The notes under the pieces: model-generated
Databases searched by the model: none
The model's input: the letters and a program-made list of their open reading frames with translations, nothing else
Told to the model about the DNA's origin: nothing
Shown here: positions 7,656 to 18,700 of the stretch, in pieces
Layout: every line of letters begins with the position of its first letter
How positions within the stretch are numbered: position 1 is the first letter of the stretch
Assembly (NCBI GenBank): GCA_048213135.1
Contig: PS015360.1
Coordinates: 75,500 to 101,811 of the forward strand
Source of the DNA: Reclinomonas americana ATCC 50394
Lineage: Eukaryota; Jakobida; Jakobea; Jakobida
Length of the DNA: 26,312 nt
Direction: 5' to 3'
Position numbers and translations under genes: made by a program

Positions 7656-10600
7656 TTAGCGCACAATGGAGTTGGGAATCGCCGGCTGTGTGCAGATACC
7701 GGCCGATGTCATCGCCGGGTTGCCGCGGAAGTTGCAGATGCCACTCTCGTCGGTCCGCAGGTCCTGCGCGAAGAGTAAGCCGTCAGGAACAACAACGAAG
7801 AGGGAGAGAGAGAAAAGACGCAACTGCCAGAACCACTGGAATCTTCTTGGAGCTGAGGACCTTGTCGGGCGCTGCCTCAAAGCCGGCAAACGACACGCGC
7901 TCGCCGATGCGCGATCCCTCTGGCGGATTGATAAAGTCGACCTTGCTGTCGTCGGCACTGGCAGCGCACAGGACCATGGCCTCGCTCTTCACGTCGCGCA
8001 GCTTGGAGGGCTTCATGTTGCACACGACAAGAATGACACGGTCCTGCGATATGCCGGGCGACAGGTGAGGGAAACGGCACGCTGGGACACGCATCAGCCA
8101 TGCACAACCAACCTGCATCCTGTCAATCGGGATGTGTTGCACGAGTCCACTGACCACCTGGCGCGGCTCCGCCTCACCCACGTCGATCCTTTCCACATAC
8201 AGCCTGCCGACAACAAGAAAGATGAACAATGACCGCGATATCGATCGTGCTTCTGACAGAAACACAGAGACAACGTACCGATCGGCCGTCGGGTGACGCT
8301 CCACATGCACAATGCGACCGACGCGAATGTCAAACGCCGAAATGTCTTCCAGATCCACCTTGGGTGGTGGAGGTGGAGCCTTCGTCTTTTCCTTCTTCTC
8401 CTTCTTCTCTGTCCGCTTGCCAGCGGCGGCCGGGGGTGCAGATTCCGCTGCCGCAGCCGCAGATTCAGAGGCAACAGATTCCGCGGCGGCTTCCGACTTC
8501 TGTGATGCCGGTGGCGGTGGTGGTGGTGCGCCACTGCCAGACGCTCCCCCCGAGGCGTCGGCGAATTCCAGCGGCGCCTCTCCAATGCTGCGACGGTACT
8601 CGTTGTGCGCCTCCAGCTGCTTCTCCCACTGCTTCTGCAACCTCTTCTGCGCGGCCTTGGCCACCGGCTTGCCGTCCTTGTCGACGGTTGGCAGACCCCT
8701 CTCGTCCCAGGCCGAGTACTCCGCGTCCCTGAACATGTCCAGCGGCGACTTCTTTGCCGCCTCCAGTTTCAACGCTGTGAACGGGCGCAACGTCGGCGAC
8801 AGAATGCGCCAGAGAAATCCGGCCAACAACAACAACAACGAACCCTGCGCAGCCTCACGCTCCAACCGGCGCTTCTCCTTATCCGCTTCCCGTGCAGCCT
8901 CCGCAGCGCGCTTCTCTTCCAACTCCTGCTGCAAAACCTCCGGCTTCTCAAACTTCCATGCACTCTTGCCGTCGGGGCGGTCCTCCAGACGCACACCAAG
9001 AGGAATCAAGGTGGTGTCACGGATATCGTCAGTCATGCGCAAAATCACTTGGTAATCTGCGACGAGCGAGCAAGTGCGTGAGCGAGTGAGAGACACAAGA
9101 ACAGCCATAAGTTCTCCCCCCACGCTCGTCAATCCCAACACACCTGCTTTTTGACGAGCCGCCGTGCGCACTTGCTCGCGGAAATCGGCGAGCACGTTGA
9201 GGTACGGTGCGATGCGGTCCTCCGCCTGTCAGCAAGAGACGTTGGTCAGTGCATGGCCATCGAATCAATAAACGAAGAGGCGTCTNNNNNNNNNNNNNNN
9301 NNNNNNNNNNNNNNNNNNNNNNNNNNNNNNNNNNNNNNNNNNNNNNNNNNNNNNNNNNNNNNNNNNNNNNNNNNNNNNNNNNNNNNNNNNNNNNNNNNNN
9401 NNNNNNNNNNNNNNNNNNNNNNNNNNNNNNNNNNNNNNNNNNNNNNNNNNNNNNNNNNNNNNNNNNNNNNNNNNNNNNNNNNNNNNNNNNNNNNNNNNNN
9501 NNNNNNNNNNNNNNNNNNNNNNNNNNNNNNNNNNNNNNNNNNNNNNNNNNNNNNNNNNNNNNNNNNNNNNNNNNNNNNNNNNNNNNNNNNNNNNNNNNNN
9601 NNNNNNNNNNNNNNNNNNNNNNNNNNNNNNNNNNNNNNNNNNNNNNNNNNNNNNNNNNNNNNNNNNNNNNNNNNNNNNNNNNNNNNNNNNNNNNNNNNNN
9701 NNNNNNNNNNNNNNNNNNNNNNNNNNNNNNNNNNNNNNNNNNNNNNNNNNNNNNNNNNNNNNNNNNNNNNNNNNNNNNNNNNNNNNNNNNNNNNNNNNNN
9801 NNNNNNNNNNNNNNNNNNNNNNNNNNNNNNNNNNNNNNNNNNNNNNNNNNNNNNNNNNNNNNNNNNNNNNNNNNNNNNNNNNNNNNNNNNNNNNNNNNNN
9901 NNNNNNNNNNNNNNNNNNNNNNNNNNNNNNNNNNNNNNNNNNNNNNNNNNNNNNNNNNNNNNNNNNNNNNNNNNNNNNNNNNNNNNNNNNNNNNNNNNNN
10001 NNNNNNNNNNNNNNNNNNNNNNNNNNNNNNNNNNNNNNNNNNNNNNNNNNNNNNNNNNNNNNNNNNNNNNNNNNNNNNNNNNNNNNNNNNNNNNNNNNNN
10101 NNNNNNNNNNNNNNNNNNNNNNNNNNNNNNNNNNNNNNNNNNNNNNNNNNNNNNNNNNNNNNNNNNNNNNNNNNNNNNNNNNNNNNNNNNNNNNNNNNNN
10201 NNNNNGGGAGAGCATTGGTCAGTGGCCGAACACGGTTCTTTGCTTTCTCGTCGAGCGCGACGCAACGTGGCCATGGCCGAGCACTCAATGTGCCAACCGG
10301 GGCGACCGCGTCCCCACGGCGAGTCCCACGCTGGCTCGCCAATCTTTGAGGCCTTCCACAGCGCAAAATCGGCCGCCGTCTTCTTCTCCGACACACCACC
10401 GCACAGCGAACCTGCCAGCGAAGAGGACGACAAAATGTCAGGAGAGACCACGCACGCATCAGCGATTGACAGACTGGACGGACTGACCCTCGCCCTCAGC
10501 CATCAGCTCCAGATCATTGTGGCGCTCTGGTGCGAGCTTGGGATGCTCGTGGCCGGCAGCGAGGTAGGCAGTGGTGTCAAAGTACACCGAACCAGTGGCG

Positions 10601-11759
10601 CTGGCGTACGCAAAGCCATTGTCCACAATCTTCTGAATAAAGGCCACCACCTCGGGCACATACTCGGTGACACGCGGCATGGCCTGCGCTGGTCGAACCT
10701 GGAAAAAGGAGTGCGGAGTGTGAGACCGAGTGCGAGGGGTGGCGACTGGCGACTGGTGGAGAAACAATAAGCAACTCCCAGCGACGCCATGTCCTCGAGG
10801 AAATCACGCTCGTAGTGACGAGCGTGGCCCTCAAAGTCGGGTTCACGTGCCGCCGCCTCAGCGCTAATCAGATTGGCACTCAGCGCCGCCTGCTTGATGG
10901 CTTGTGCCGCGGCATAGGTGCGCGCCACCTTGCGCGATTCCTCACCATCGGCCAGCAGCTCACGCGCCTCTGTCAGCGCCTGCTCCAGCGCCGCACTGCA
11001 CATACGCACACGTCAGCGAAAGAGAGAGCGACTAGGAGGGAGGGAGGGAGGGAGAGCGGCAGAGACGCAACGATGCAGAAGCGCGTGGAGACAACTCATT
11101 CACCAAGTCCTGCAGATGCTTCTGCGAGGAGGCAATGATGATCTTGTCGTCCACGTCGGTGATGTTCATGACAAACAGCGTCGGCAGGTGGAAGTAGTCC
11201 TCCAGCACACGACGGATAATGTCAAGCGACACGTAGTTGCTGATCCCAGAGAGCGAGAGATGAGTTCAAGTGTCTCGAGTGTGCAAGCTCTGATTCGCAC
11301 GCACGCGCGTGCGACCTCACCGTGCATGACCCAAGTGCGACACATTGTACACGGTCGGCCCGCACGAGTACCATCGCAGAGGCCCATTGCGCGGCTTGCG
11401 AAGAGGCACCTGTTGAGAGCGCAAATGTGAGCAACTGTGAGCGGAGGTGGGAGGAGGTGGGAGGCAGTCACAGTCACTTGGAAAACACAAACAAGCACAC
11501 AGTGTGCCTCTCCTACGCACACGCACACACGCACACAGACAATGGGGCATGCGTGCGCGCGTGCTGGCGACAACTCCCACTCTCTCAGTCGCACATGACT
11601 GACATGTCCCTCACTGCCACACGCTCTCTCTCTCCCCCAGCTGAGCACCTTGCTGCGCGTCAACGAGTTGTACACAAAGACTCCAGTCTCCTCGTACTCG
11701 CCACTGGCCACACTCGGCTCAATCCACTTTGGCTGATGACTTCCGCTCGCAGCAGCCAT
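7656..11759 (-). CDS. CARS: Cysteinyl-tRNA synthetase with C-terminal EMAPII/Arc1p-type tRNA-binding domain
   Basis: It charges tRNA-Cys. Exons read in order: 11759-11649, 11409-11321, 11239-11096, 10995-10776, 10698-10488, 10411-10267, then the N gap, then 9225-9144, 9056-8844, 8774-8279, 8203-8113, 8043-7825 and 7763-7656. Class I signatures: [15 protein letters not shown] (zinc-ligand Cys53, HIGH-like HLGH at 62-65), [16 protein letters not shown], and [13 protein letters not shown] with [12 protein letters not shown]. The KMSKS loop should lie in the gap. After the helical region ([12 protein letters not shown]) comes an Ala/Pro/Lys-rich linker, then [43 protein letters not shown] and a C-terminus ending AIPNSIVR, an EMAPII-type OB-fold domain. 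One exon (8774-8279) holds both synthetase and start of the OB domain, so the fusion is not an annotation join. The start is the first in-frame ATG; a longer TTG-initiated frame was ignored. Confidence 0.92.
9286..10205. other. Assembly gap (920 N) inside the CysRS gene
   Basis: This is a run of N. Flanking exons (WHIECSAMA on the right, then [13 protein letters not shown] on the left) show that it hides the catalytic half with KMSKS and part of the anticodon-binding region. The long open frames crossing it are artefacts of the N run. Confidence 0.99.
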
Positions 11760-11822
11760 GTTGAACAATTGCAAGGTTTTGGCGCGAAATTAATTGTCCC
11801 CATACCAAATCTTCCGATCGCG
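11760..11822. promoter_or_regulatory. Divergent promoter region with E2F-like palindrome
   Basis: Only 63 bases separate the start codons of CysRS (minus) and the SET-domain gene (plus). At 11777-11789 the sequence TTTTGGCGCGAAA fits the E2F consensus TTTSSCGC on both strands. No TATA box is evident. Regulation by E2F is an inference from the motif alone. Confidence 0.45.
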
Positions 11823-12725
11823 ATGTCGAGGCCGCTGACCGCACTCACTCTCCGCCTCACTGCTCTCCGCGGCCGCGGTCTGTTCGCTCCCCGCGCGATC
11901 ACCAAAGGCGAGTGCATTGCCACCGAGCACGCGCTGGTCTGTGCACCGCGTGTCGCTGGTGCATGCACGCACTGTCTGTCGAGGGCGGCTTGTCGATGCA
12001 ATGCGGAGGCGGGAACGCGTGGGGAGGTGGAGGAGCTGTGTCGACAGTGGGGCGGCATGCGGTACCCGGTGATGACGAAGCGATTGATGGTGCGCAGTGC
12101 ACGCGAGGTGGGCTTCTTTGAGGAGGTGCTGCAGACGTTGTGTTTCGCGCGCATTGCGCCGCCGTATCCGGCTGAGTGGGTGACGTTGTATGAGGCCGCC
12201 ATGCGCGACTGTGCGAGTTTGGCGATTGATGAGCAGTGGCGCGGGGTGTGGATGGTGGAGTCGTTTGTGCGGGTGCTGAGTGCGGTGCACATTAATGCGT
12301 TTGCGGCGGGCGATGAGTTGCCCGGATCGGTGTTGTTTCACGAGTTGTCCATGTTGAATCATGCGTGTCGACCGAATGCCGAACTGCGCTTCTCTCTTGT
12401 CAGCGGTGCGCGTCTCTCTCTCTCTCTGTCTCTCTTCATCCTCTCTCTGCTCATTGGCAGCAGCCTCATCCTCCTCGTTGCATGTGCAGGCGACAATGTT
12501 CCGCATCCACTCATCGGCTCACTGATCGCACTGCGCGACATTGCTGTGGACGAGGAGGTTACTGTGTCGTACACGGACGTCAACGCGACGCAAAAGGAGC
12601 GACGTGAGGCTCTGCAGTTTGCCTATGGATTCGACTGCGTGGCCACGTGCACGTCCTCTTGTCGAGACGAGAACGTGGAGACGAAGAGAAGGAGGGCGGT
12701 GAATGGCACGCCGCATACGAGATAG
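11823..12725 (+). CDS. SMYD-like SET-domain protein with degenerate MYND region
   Basis: A probable protein-lysine methyltransferase. Exons 11823-12405 and 12490-12725 give about 272 aa; the 84-nt intron is a multiple of three with no stop, so unspliced sequence also stays open. The N-terminal SET part reads GRGLFAPRAITKGECI. Where SMYD proteins have a MYND zinc finger there is only a short Cys cluster (CTHC, then C and CRC). The catalytic core is present: MLNHACRPNAE (usual NHSCxPN), LIALRDI, then DEEVTVSYTD with the conserved Tyr. The post-SET segment FDCVATCTSSC has CX3CX3C spacing instead of the usual FxCxCxxC, so zinc binding is doubtful. Substrate and location are unknown. It is divergent from CysRS and ends 59 bases from the UGGT stop. 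Confidence 0.8.
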   Translation: MSRPLTALTLRLTALRGRGLFAPRAITKGECIATEHALVCAPRVAGACTHCLSRAACRCNAEAGTRGEVEELCRQWGGMRYPVMTKRLMVRSAREVGFFEEVLQTLCFARIAPPYPAEWVTLYEAAMRDCASLAIDEQWRGVWMVESFVRVLSAVHINAFAAGDELPGSVLFHELSMLNHACRPNAELRFSLVSGARLSLSLSLFILSLLIGSSLILLVACAGDNVPHPLIGSLIALRDIAVDEEVTVSYTDVNATQKERREALQFAYGFDCVATCTSSCRDENVETKRRRAVNGTPHTR

Positions 12726-12784
12726 CAATGTAGTAGCACAGACGCCTCGTGTACTGTCTGTCGCCACAGCTCTACAAATGATGC

Positions 12785-15700
12785 TCACAGCTCGTCGTGC
12801 TTCCTGCGCTTCTTTGTCGCTTTCTTCTGTGGCTTCTTCTTCGTGCTGCTGCTGCTGTTGCTGCTGGCGGCGGTGGTCTCTTCCTCCAACGGCGGCGGCG
12901 GTTTCGTGGTGGCTGTCCCGGCCTCGGCCTTCTTGTTGGAGCTCTTCTTGGGCGTGTCGACCGCCGCTGTCGCCGGCGCTGATTTTTGACTGACTGGTGG
13001 TGGTGCAGCGGCTGTGGTTTCGGTGGTGCCGCGCGCCTTCTCCGCCTCCTCGAATTCGCGCACCACACGATCGTACTCGCTCCATTCGGGTGCCACGCGA
13101 CGCGCCACGTCCAACTTGGCCTCCTTGGTCAGCGGGTTGTTGCACTGCGAAGCACAACTCGTCAGCTCCTCAACTGCCGGCATCTTCCTATCACCGCATA
13201 GCCACACAAACACACACCAGATCAATTGTCTTGGCGCGTTCCTTGGTCTCATCCGAGCACCACGTCTCACACCACAGCCACTCTTGCGGCAGAGAGAAAA
13301 TGCGCACTCCGTGCTGCGCGTAGTTGGGCAGATCCTGATCCAAGTTGGAGAGGCTGTTTGGATCCTGACTGAGACTGTCGTAGATGGCGCGATAGTGATC
13401 GCCGGCTGCCAGTTTGCGGAAGCGGTACAGGTCAATGACAAAGAGCGCACTGATGTGGTACGGCTTGCCGCGCAGATGCTTCTCCCACTGAGACAACAGC
13501 GATGAGTCACAAACACGCACGCACACACACATGCAAGGAGATGCTCGTCACAACGCAACGTAGCCAGCCTTCCAGAAACGGAAACCGTCCATTTCCTTGC
13601 GCGAGTCGCAGAATGGCGTGTAGCCGATGGGTGCGCCGTTGAGGTCCATGTTGAACAACTCTGACATGTCGGCGCGCACAATCTGGTGGCACAGGGGTAC
13701 AGTCAGTGGCACGCACCACACTGAACAATGCTGGCAATGCACGACAAGCCTGATCGGCGTCCACAAAGATGATCTTGCGCAGGCTCAGCGGGAAAATGAC
13801 GTCCACGAACAGCACCTTGTACCTGCACGGCATGTGTGTGAGTGCCAGAGAAAGAGCCGATTAATGTCGGTGCGCAAACGCACGCCCAGATGATTCGCTG
13901 CTTCTCGGTCTGCTTATTGAGCCAGGTCGGCCACTTGTAGGCCACCAACTCGTACTCGAATCCGATTTGCTCCGCATATCTTGGCAGTGAGCGCTGTGTG
14001 GACACGTGTCAGAACCATGCGGTGTCACTCACTTGCCCCCCAGAGTGTGTGGCGTACCTTGAATTGCGGGCTCAAGAACTGCTTGAGGAACCAGAACTTG
14101 AGCGGTGATTTGGTGTGCCGACGGACAGCCATGATCATGATCTTCAGTAGCCGCTCATACAAATGACCACTGGCCACACTGAAAATGTGCACCGTGTCGC
14201 CTGCCGAGGCACCGCCGCCACCGCCGAACATACTGTGTGCGAGGTCGATGGCGGGTGAGTACACAAAAAGATAGCAGTTGGCAGATGGGATGCGCGACGA
14301 CACGCACTTGCTCAAACTGTTCCACAACCCGCTGCCACTGTCCTCGCCCTCGCTGCCGTCCGCCTGCACATCCAGCACACTTTCCGCCTCTTTGCCCGCA
14401 CGCTTCTGCACCCACAGGAACAATTCATCTCCCTCAAAGTTGTCCATGAGGAACGACTGGTTGTCGGCGTGACCGCCGGTGCGATTGTTGGTGCTGAGGA
14501 AGTGCAGGTTGTTGATCTCGTAGATCTCCGATGCGCGGCCTTGAAATGCAAAGAGAGAGTGTGTGCGTTCAGTACGTCAGATATATCTGTCGCCAGACAA
14601 AGATGATGTGAGAATACCACACCTTCGGCCAGTCCGAGTGTGAACAGGCCTGGTCGACCCTTCAGCTGGAAGTAGCCATAATTCGCCATCACAATGGTGT
14701 CATCCACCAACGACCGGTCAGCACCACCACGGAGCTCCAGCTCGAGACCACGCGGTGGAGCATTAGTCTTGTCGTAGCATTGACCTAAAAGCACGAAGGA
14801 GTAAGAGGGAAACTGGAACTGCGATGGAAGAGGGCAAGCACCACGCACCCGTGAGCACCATGTCCTCCAGCTCAAACTCGGCACTAACGACAGATCTACT
14901 CGTGCGATACGCAAAGCGAGTGAGCGACAGGCCGATGCAACATCTGTGGAGCGCGTCGCCCACTCACCGTGGCTGCGCAGTCAGACGGATGTTGTCGAGG
15001 TCTTCTTCCGCGAGCACCGATTCCACCAGCCACGATTCCGGCGGCAACACATTCATGGTCAACACATAGTGCGTGGGCAGGCCGGCAAACTCCACACGCG
15101 GAGCTGGCAAGACAATTTGGCATGCCACGAATGAGCCAGCGCACATGCGCAATACAATGTGCAGCGAAAGATAAAACGCACCCGAGTTGGAGAACGGCTC
15201 GGCCGTGATGAAGCGGTAGAAGCTGCGCAATCGCGGTGGCAGCGAGAACGACTTTTGCGACGACAGATACACGGACACGGCTGCGCCGGCATCGTACAGA
15301 GTCTGCGTGCGATCCACGACTGAGTGTCTCATTGCAAGATTTCATGTTGAAATGAACAGTTAGCAACCTGCAAAAAGTTGGCCGCCTTGGCTGCAAACTG
15401 GGCCAGTGGGTCCATGACCACCTCAATGCGCACAAATGGCAGTTGGCCATTCGAGTCCAGAGAAATCGAACTGTGCGGATCCGACGGAGTGAGGGCGACA
15501 GCAAGACATGCACAGTGGGGGAATGGACGGCAGGCACGCAACGCTCGCTTGTCCAACCCAGGTGGCAGCTCCTCATGCGAGATCTGCTGCTGGTACTGAC
15601 GGTGCACCAAGAACGACGACACGCCGAGCACAATCGACGATTGCTCCCTGCGCAGCACTCTTTAGTCACGGAACTCTCATCCTCCCTCTTAATTCTCGTG

Positions 15701-18700
15701 CACGCAACCGTGAGCTTCGCGAGTTCCACGAATCGTCCAAACGGATCATGTCGTACACAGGTCGCAGGCGCTCATCGTGCTCCTTGCGGTGCAGCAGGTG
15801 CCAGTCGTCGACGGCGAACAGCCCATACGAGGGGAATCGCACCATCTACCACAACACGCGAGTGAGATCAAGCACCTCACAGCACGGCGCATAGCTGACG
15901 AAACTCGTCCATTGACAATGATCGCCGCTTGGCTGTTGGTCTGGTCACGCAAGAAGGCAGATACGGCACTGAACTCTTTCTGGAAGGCGTGGTACTCGGA
16001 TTCGAGAATCGCGCGTTCGCCAGCTGCGCACATATCAGCAACAGTCATGAAAAAGGACACTGCATGAAACGCGCACCGTCCGTCAGCACACGATTCACAC
16101 GGTCAGCCATGCACTGGTCTGGCACCGGATCGTCCTTGGTCACCGACAGCGCGAAATCGCTTCCGAGCACATCCAGTCCCTCGGCACCAACACGAACATG
16201 CTTCTCTGCGTGCGCCAATTGCACTCGCAGTTTGCGCAACAGATTGAGTCGCTCGTGGCGCGACAGATCGTCCTGCCCGCATCGTGCATCGGAACCCACG
16301 AGAATAGTGTGCGTCAGCATCGCAATCGCCGGGTTCTGCAGGCACAAGTACACGGGTCGGTTCTCCCGACGTCTTGTACAGAGAAGTACTATATGAACAC
16401 ACACACCTGCGGAGGCAGGTACACAAAGGAGAGGTTCACGATCGAGTGCGGAGCCCGGGTCTGCATGCACCACCAACAAGAATGTGCGTCAAACAACAAT
16501 GCGCGCTGAGTGCAGAACGTCACCGACAGCCAGCACTCACAAGGAAATCCAGGCCATCGATGACCATGGTGAGACCGTCGACAGTCGACGGGTCGAAGAG
16601 CACCATGGTGGTCACCGGCACGCGCGACTTTGACTGTGTGCGGGACACAAAGTAGCTCGACGCCTGCGGCAAGCGCGACAGTTCGCCCATCACTGGCGAC
16701 GACGGCACCGCCATCGGCAGCGACACAAACTCGAGGCCAGCGGTCACTGCCAGACTCAGCTTCTGCACTCGTGAACACACCACAGCGCTCGTCAGCGCAA
16801 GGGAGAACAAGGCGCTCACACCTCTATCATACCACCCACCTTGACTGCACTCGATGTGAGGTAAGAGTACACGTTGGTGGAATCATTGATGGCTCCCTCC
16901 AGCAGCTTGCCAATCAACAGTCGGTTCTCGCTGGTGACACCAGCAGCAAACAGGTACGCCTCAGGCTGCGTGTGAATGTGGGTGTGTGCGCGTGTCAGTC
17001 AACACCCAATGTCACCCTGAAGAAGACGCAGAAAGGACGATTGCAAACCGACGGATAGTTGATGTGAATTCCGTTCAGCAGCATCACGCACGAGGCGGAG
17101 GCGAGGCCGCGGTTCACTGCAAACTCGTTCGTACGCACAATCGAGCGGACGTAGGAGCCCGACGACAGGATCTCCATCGCGTCAGACCTGGAAGGTCGTA
17201 GACTCAGACAAGCAAAGTATAGAAGTAAACAGGCATCGCTGTCACCACACGCAACTTGGTTGCTTCTCCATGTTGCGGGTGCGCAGCATTGGCCGTCAGC
17301 ACGGCATCGTACGCGTCAAGCACCATGTCCATGGAGAGCGGAAGATCGGCGTTCGCGTTCGCCTGCTCTTGCCACACCACGAAAGCACGATAGTAGAAGA
17401 GCAAGCTGGCCGGCGCACCAAAGCGCTTCCGCACATGACGGAAGAGTGCATTCAGTGCATACGACACCGACGCCTTGGTGTCGAACGTAAAGGCTAACAA
17501 GGCACACGCGCACACACACGGTGTGAGTCACACAAGTCAGAAACAGAGTGCTATCTGGCAAACAGACCTTGCGCGGACACACTGTCATCATCACCGCCTT
17601 CGTCATCGCTACCACGAGTGGCCACGCTGCACAAGAACAGTGAGCCACTTTTTGTCGGTGATAGTGGCGTCGATACGGATCGCAGACCTGATGCGTTGCT
17701 GCGTCTTGAAAGTGACGTACTCGTCGATATCACCCATGGACACGAGCATTATGCGGACAGGTGCACGCTGGCTGAGCATCATGTACAACGATGCCGCCGT
17801 CCGCAAGTCACTCACACTGCACGAGTCGCGCCAAGTAAGACGACACTGGAAGAGAACAAGCAGAAGAAAAAAAGGAAATGAGTGCAGCACCGTCCCGGAT
17901 CCACGGCAGTCACCACCGTGTACAGATTACGCGCAATCGGTGTCACGCGGCCCGGATACTGCGGCTTCAGCATCTGGTCGTAGATTGAAAAAGCGCGTCA
18001 GTGTTGGAGGACGATTCAGAACAACAGCACCAATCTCACCTCCTTCAGTGTCTTCGGCCAGCGAGCGTAAGTCTGATCGGTCTCCAGGTCGTTGATCGTC
18101 ACAATCACACCCATCGGTGCATCAGTTACCACATCAACACGAGGACTCTGCTCTTGCACATGAGCCACACGTCGGCACGACGATACGTACTGAGAGGTGC
18201 ACACACCGGCGAGGAGAATTTGATGGCCAGCAGCTTGCCGACCACTGCATGCTGCAAGCCGAGTGAAGCCAGCGCCGACCCTGCACCGTGCTCCTCCTTG
18301 ACAATGCGGAGCGCGCTGCAGAGCGCACACAATCAACCACAGCGACCAGCACAGAAAGACAAGTGTGATAGGAAGTGGGGTACCTGAAAATGCTGGCCAC
18401 CTCCATGCGGATCGGGCGCCCGTTGATGAAGAAGCGAATCTCTGTCGAGCGACCAAGGTGAGCGAAGGAAAAAGAACAGCAAGTGACTTCACCCACACCT
18501 TGCGAGGGATCAGCCGGGGCATTCTGACGCAGGGCATTGGCGACCTTCGACTTGGCGATCTTCGGCATGCGCTTCAGCTGCGGTGCCAGCGCCGGCCAAT
18601 TCTCCGTCACGTGTCGCAGCGTGGCGAGCGGGCTCGGGCTGTTGAGCACCACGGCACTGCCGCGCATACCCACCGTGGCAACATCGACCTCCTCCCACTT

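Noticed and set aside
7319-8732. Plus-strand open frames across the 3' half of the CysRS gene
   Set aside because: They run antisense to clear EMAPII and CysRS motifs and show no family features; shadows.
9029-10770. Very long open frames of 300-540 codons on both strands
   Set aside because: They consist largely of N and are artefacts of the assembly gap.
12406-12489. Hydrophobic stretch (LFILSLLIGSSLILLVA) in the SET-domain gene read as a transmembrane segment
   Set aside because: It is the translation of a C/T-rich 84-nt intron with GT-AG ends; removing it joins SLVSG to DNVPHP in a normal SET domain.
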